DNA from: a bacterium
GTDB taxonomy: Bacteria > Verrucomicrobiota > Verrucomicrobiae > JAJYAR01
Assembly (NCBI GenBank): GCA_021779435.1
Contig: JAJYAR010000020.1
Coordinates: 1 to 15,380 of the forward strand
Direction of reading: 5' to 3'
Length of the DNA: 15,380 nucleotides
The translations under genes and the position numbers were made by a program. The notes under the pieces are model-generated. The model saw only the letters and a program-made list of their open reading frames with translations, made no database searches and was not told the DNA's origin. Shown here one piece after another: positions 13,129 to 15,380 of this stretch. Positions within the stretch are counted from its first letter, which is position 1. Each line of letters opens with the position of its first letter.

Positions 13129-15380
13129 ATGAGCGACTCGCCTTCAGGTGTCATCGCGGCGGAGGTCCGTCATCGTCGCGCCCGCTCCGGGCCGAAACCT
13201 GCGTGCCGGCATTGCGGTGCGCCGCTGATCGACGCGCGGATGGTCGAGACCGGATTCTGCTGCGCCGGCTGCAGCTACGTGCATCGGTTGATTCACGAGC
13301 ACGAGCTGGCGGGCTATTATCAGATAAAGGACCAGATCACGGCGCCTGCTGACGCAGCGGTATTCCAGCCGAGGGATTTCACGTGGCTGGAGGCGGCGCA
13401 GCGGGAGGCCGAGTCCGCGGAGCGTGCGATCCCGGAGCTTTCGCTCGACGTGCAGGGCATTTCGTGCGCGGCGTGCGTGTGGCTGATCGAGCGGGTGTTT
13501 CATCAGGAAGCCGGTGCCCGCGATGCGGTGGTGAACGCGCAGTACGGCACGATGCGGCTGCGGTGGACGAGGGGCGCGTTCTCGGCGGCGCAATTCGCCC
13601 GGAAGCTGCAGGGCTTCGGGTACATCGTCGGGCCCGCAGGGGAAAGGGGTGCGGAACCGGAGACGCGGGCGCTTGTGCGGCGGATCGGGTTGTGCGCGGC
13701 GTTCGCGATGAACGTGATGCTGTATTCGCTGCCGACGTACTTCGGCATGGAGCCGACCTTCGAGTGGGCGAGGCTCTTTGGACTGTTGTCGCTGGTGTTC
13801 GGCACGCTGAGTCTTCTCGTGGGCGGCTTTTACTTCGTCGGGCGCGCGGTGCGTGCGTTGCGGCAGCGGGCCATGCACATCGACCTGCCGATCGCGCTGG
13901 GAATCGTCGGCGCGTACGGGGGCTCGCTGTACGGCTGGTTCAGCGGCCACGACCGCTTCGTGTACTTCGATTTCGTTTCGACGTTCATACTCCTGATGCT
14001 GATCGGACGCTGGGCACAGACGGCGGCGGTTGAGCGAAACCGCAGGCGGCTGCTGAGCCGGCAGCCGAGGCCGCAAAGCGTGCGGCTGGTTTCGGGTGAG
14101 TTGGTCGCGCCGGAGAAGGTGCGTGCAGGGGATCGGCTGGTGATTCGGTCGGGGCAGGCGCTCCCCGTCGAGGCGATGCTTGATTCACCGCATGCGGAAT
14201 TCTCCCTCGCGTCGATCAACGGCGAACCGGAACCGCGGCTCGTGCGCGCGGGGGAGCGGGTGCCGGCCGGCGCGGTGAACGTCACACTGTGCGAGCTGCA
14301 GTTCACGGCGGTCCAAGCCTGGAGTGATTCGCTGCTGGCGCAGTTGCAGGGCGCCGGTGAACGCGCGATCGAAGCGCATCCCTGGCTCGAGCGCGTGGTC
14401 CGCGGCTACATCGCCGGGATACTGATCGTTGCGGTTGTAGCGGGCATGGGTTGGTGGCTGGGGACACACGATCCCCTGAAAGTCGGGGCGGTGGTCACCG
14501 CGGTCCTCGTGGTGTCGTGTCCCTGCGCGATCGGCCTGGCGTTTCCGCTCGCGGATGAGATGGCGACGGTGGCTTTGCGCAGGCGTGGCGTGTTCGTGCG
14601 GGAGGCCGATCTCTGGGCTCGTCTCGGCCGTGTGCGCAAGGTGGTGTTCGACAAGACCGGCACGCTGACGCTCGAGACGCCCGTGCTCGTCAACCCGGAT
14701 GCGCTGCACGGACTCGGTCAGGAGGAACGCGCGGCCCTGCTGGCGCTGGTGGCTGAGAACCCGCATCCGATCAGCACGTGCCTCAGGCAGGAGTTGCTGG
14801 CGGGCGGAGGTGTTGAGCCACTGGCGGGCGCGGTGCTAGAGACCATCGGCTTCGGCGTCGAGCTGGGGCCGTGGTCGCTCGGTCGGGCGGGGTGGAAGGC
14901 CGGCACGGTCAGTGGAGACAAGGTGGCGGACGCGGAAACGGTGTTCGCACGGAGCGGCGCATTGGTGGCGCGCTTTCGCTTTGCGGACCGGGTGCGCTCG
15001 GATGCGCGCCGCGAGATCGCGGCGCTGAAGGAGACCGGCCTGGAGGTTTTCGTGCTGAGCGGCGACAGCTCGGAGAAAGTGCGTTCCGTGGCTGCGGACC
15101 TCGGCTTGCCGCTTGAGCGTGCGTTTGGGGATGCGTCGCCGGAAGCGAAGGCGCAGTGGTTGGAAAAGCACGGGAGGGACGACGCGCTGATGCTGGGCGA
15201 CGGCGCGAACGACAGCCTCGCGTTTGACCGTGCGCTGTGTCGGGGCACGCCGGTGATTCACCGGGGGGTTCTGGAACGAAAAGCCGATTTCTTTTATCTG
15301 GGCCGCGGCGTAGTTGGAGTCGGTGTGCTGTTCGCGGTGGACCGTCTGAGGGGCCGTAGGCACCTCGTGGTCCTCCTGTT
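13129..15380 (+). CDS. ccoI: Copper-transporting P1B-type ATPase CcoI/FixI (3' end outside window)
   Basis: The frame is open for 750 codons from the ATG at 13129 to the window edge. The N-terminus has a FixI-type cysteine cluster (CRHC at 26-29 and FCCAGC at 43-48), then a heavy-metal-associated domain with GISCAACVWLIERV (Cys113, Cys116). The membrane metal site is SCPC (Cys464, Cys466). FDKTGTLT gives phosphorylated Asp508, ENPHPIS the HP motif (His546), and GDGANDS (690-696) the hinge. The actuator loop reads INGEPEP where TGES is usual. CcoI exports copper to the extracytoplasmic side for the CuB site of cbb3 oxidase. Only the final membrane helices are missing. It is probably transcribed separately from, or only partly with, the rest of the locus because of the island. 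Confidence 0.93.
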   Translation, partial: MSDSPSGVIAAEVRHRRARSGPKPACRHCGAPLIDARMVETGFCCAGCSYVHRLIHEHELAGYYQIKDQITAPADAAVFQPRDFTWLEAAQREAESAERAIPELSLDVQGISCAACVWLIERVFHQEAGARDAVVNAQYGTMRLRWTRGAFSAAQFARKLQGFGYIVGPAGERGAEPETRALVRRIGLCAAFAMNVMLYSLPTYFGMEPTFEWARLFGLLSLVFGTLSLLVGGFYFVGRAVRALRQRAMHIDLPIALGIVGAYGGSLYGWFSGHDRFVYFDFVSTFILLMLIGRWAQTAAVERNRRRLLSRQPRPQSVRLVSGELVAPEKVRAGDRLVIRSGQALPVEAMLDSPHAEFSLASINGEPEPRLVRAGERVPAGAVNVTLCELQFTAVQAWSDSLLAQLQGAGERAIEAHPWLERVVRGYIAGILIVAVVAGMGWWLGTHDPLKVGAVVTAVLVVSCPCAIGLAFPLADEMATVALRRRGVFVREADLWARLGRVRKVVFDKTGTLTLETPVLVNPDALHGLGQEERAALLALVAENPHPISTCLRQELLAGGGVEPLAGAVLETIGFGVELGPWSLGRAGWKAGTVSGDKVADAETVFARSGALVARFRFADRVRSDARREIAALKETGLEVFVLSGDSSEKVRSVAADLGLPLERAFGDASPEAKAQWLEKHGRDDALMLGDGANDSLAFDRALCRGTPVIHRGVLERKADFFYLGRGVVGVGVLFAVDRLRGRRHLVVLL

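Noticed and set aside
12437..13132. Forward frame of 231 codons across the repeat island
   Set aside because: Its protein is a translation of the heptad repeats and the hairpin, and it overlaps the SafE-like gene in another frame.

Overview
The window is a GC-rich bacterial chromosome segment. I infer a member of Verrucomicrobiota, most likely Opitutaceae. The reasons are a cbb3 oxidase with CcoN and CcoO fused in one chain, a PocR-domain AraC regulator, starts that mostly lack a Shine-Dalgarno sequence, and intergenic heptanucleotide and hairpin repeats of a kind I associate with that group. This assignment comes from memory of gene content, not from a search.

Region 1 (1-1043). The 3' end of an unrecognised gene is followed by GC-rich palindromes and a compact three-hairpin element (186-261). 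Next is a reverse-strand gene for an exported DUF4097-type beta-helix protein built on repeated VNGGV turns.

Region 2 (1134-4577). A tightly packed forward operon follows: ArsR-type repressor, COG0701-family permease, small CxxC thioredoxin-like protein, ProC-like NAD(P)-binding protein, and a sigma-70 factor whose reading frame continues without a stop into an AhpD/carboxymuconolactone-decarboxylase domain. Two junctions are ATGA overlaps. An inverted-repeat operator candidate lies before arsR and a possible attenuator lies between arsR and the permease gene. Cysteine pairs recur in nearly every product, so I read it as a metalloid (arsenic-like) or thiol-stress system carrying its own sigma factor.

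Region 3 (4606-6808). A reverse-strand tRNA-Leu(UAA) is followed by a PocR/AraC regulator. That gene overlaps tail-to-tail with a reverse-strand gene for a Cys-containing protein of unknown function. About 400 bases without a convincing gene come next.

Region 4 (6809-15380). A cbb3-type cytochrome c oxidase locus: CcoS-like protein, CcoNO fusion, CcoQ-like protein, mono-heme CcoP, CcoG, a 69-residue membrane protein where FixH usually sits, a SafE/CcoH2-type membrane protein, and the copper P-type ATPase CcoI, which runs off the window. Together these supply the catalytic core (NO, P), a small subunit (Q), and copper delivery and assembly (G, SafE-like, I, S). A 504-base island separates the SafE-like gene from ccoI. 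It carries a 40-base inverted repeat made of heptads around a long GC-rich hairpin, so a repeat element appears to have entered the operon.
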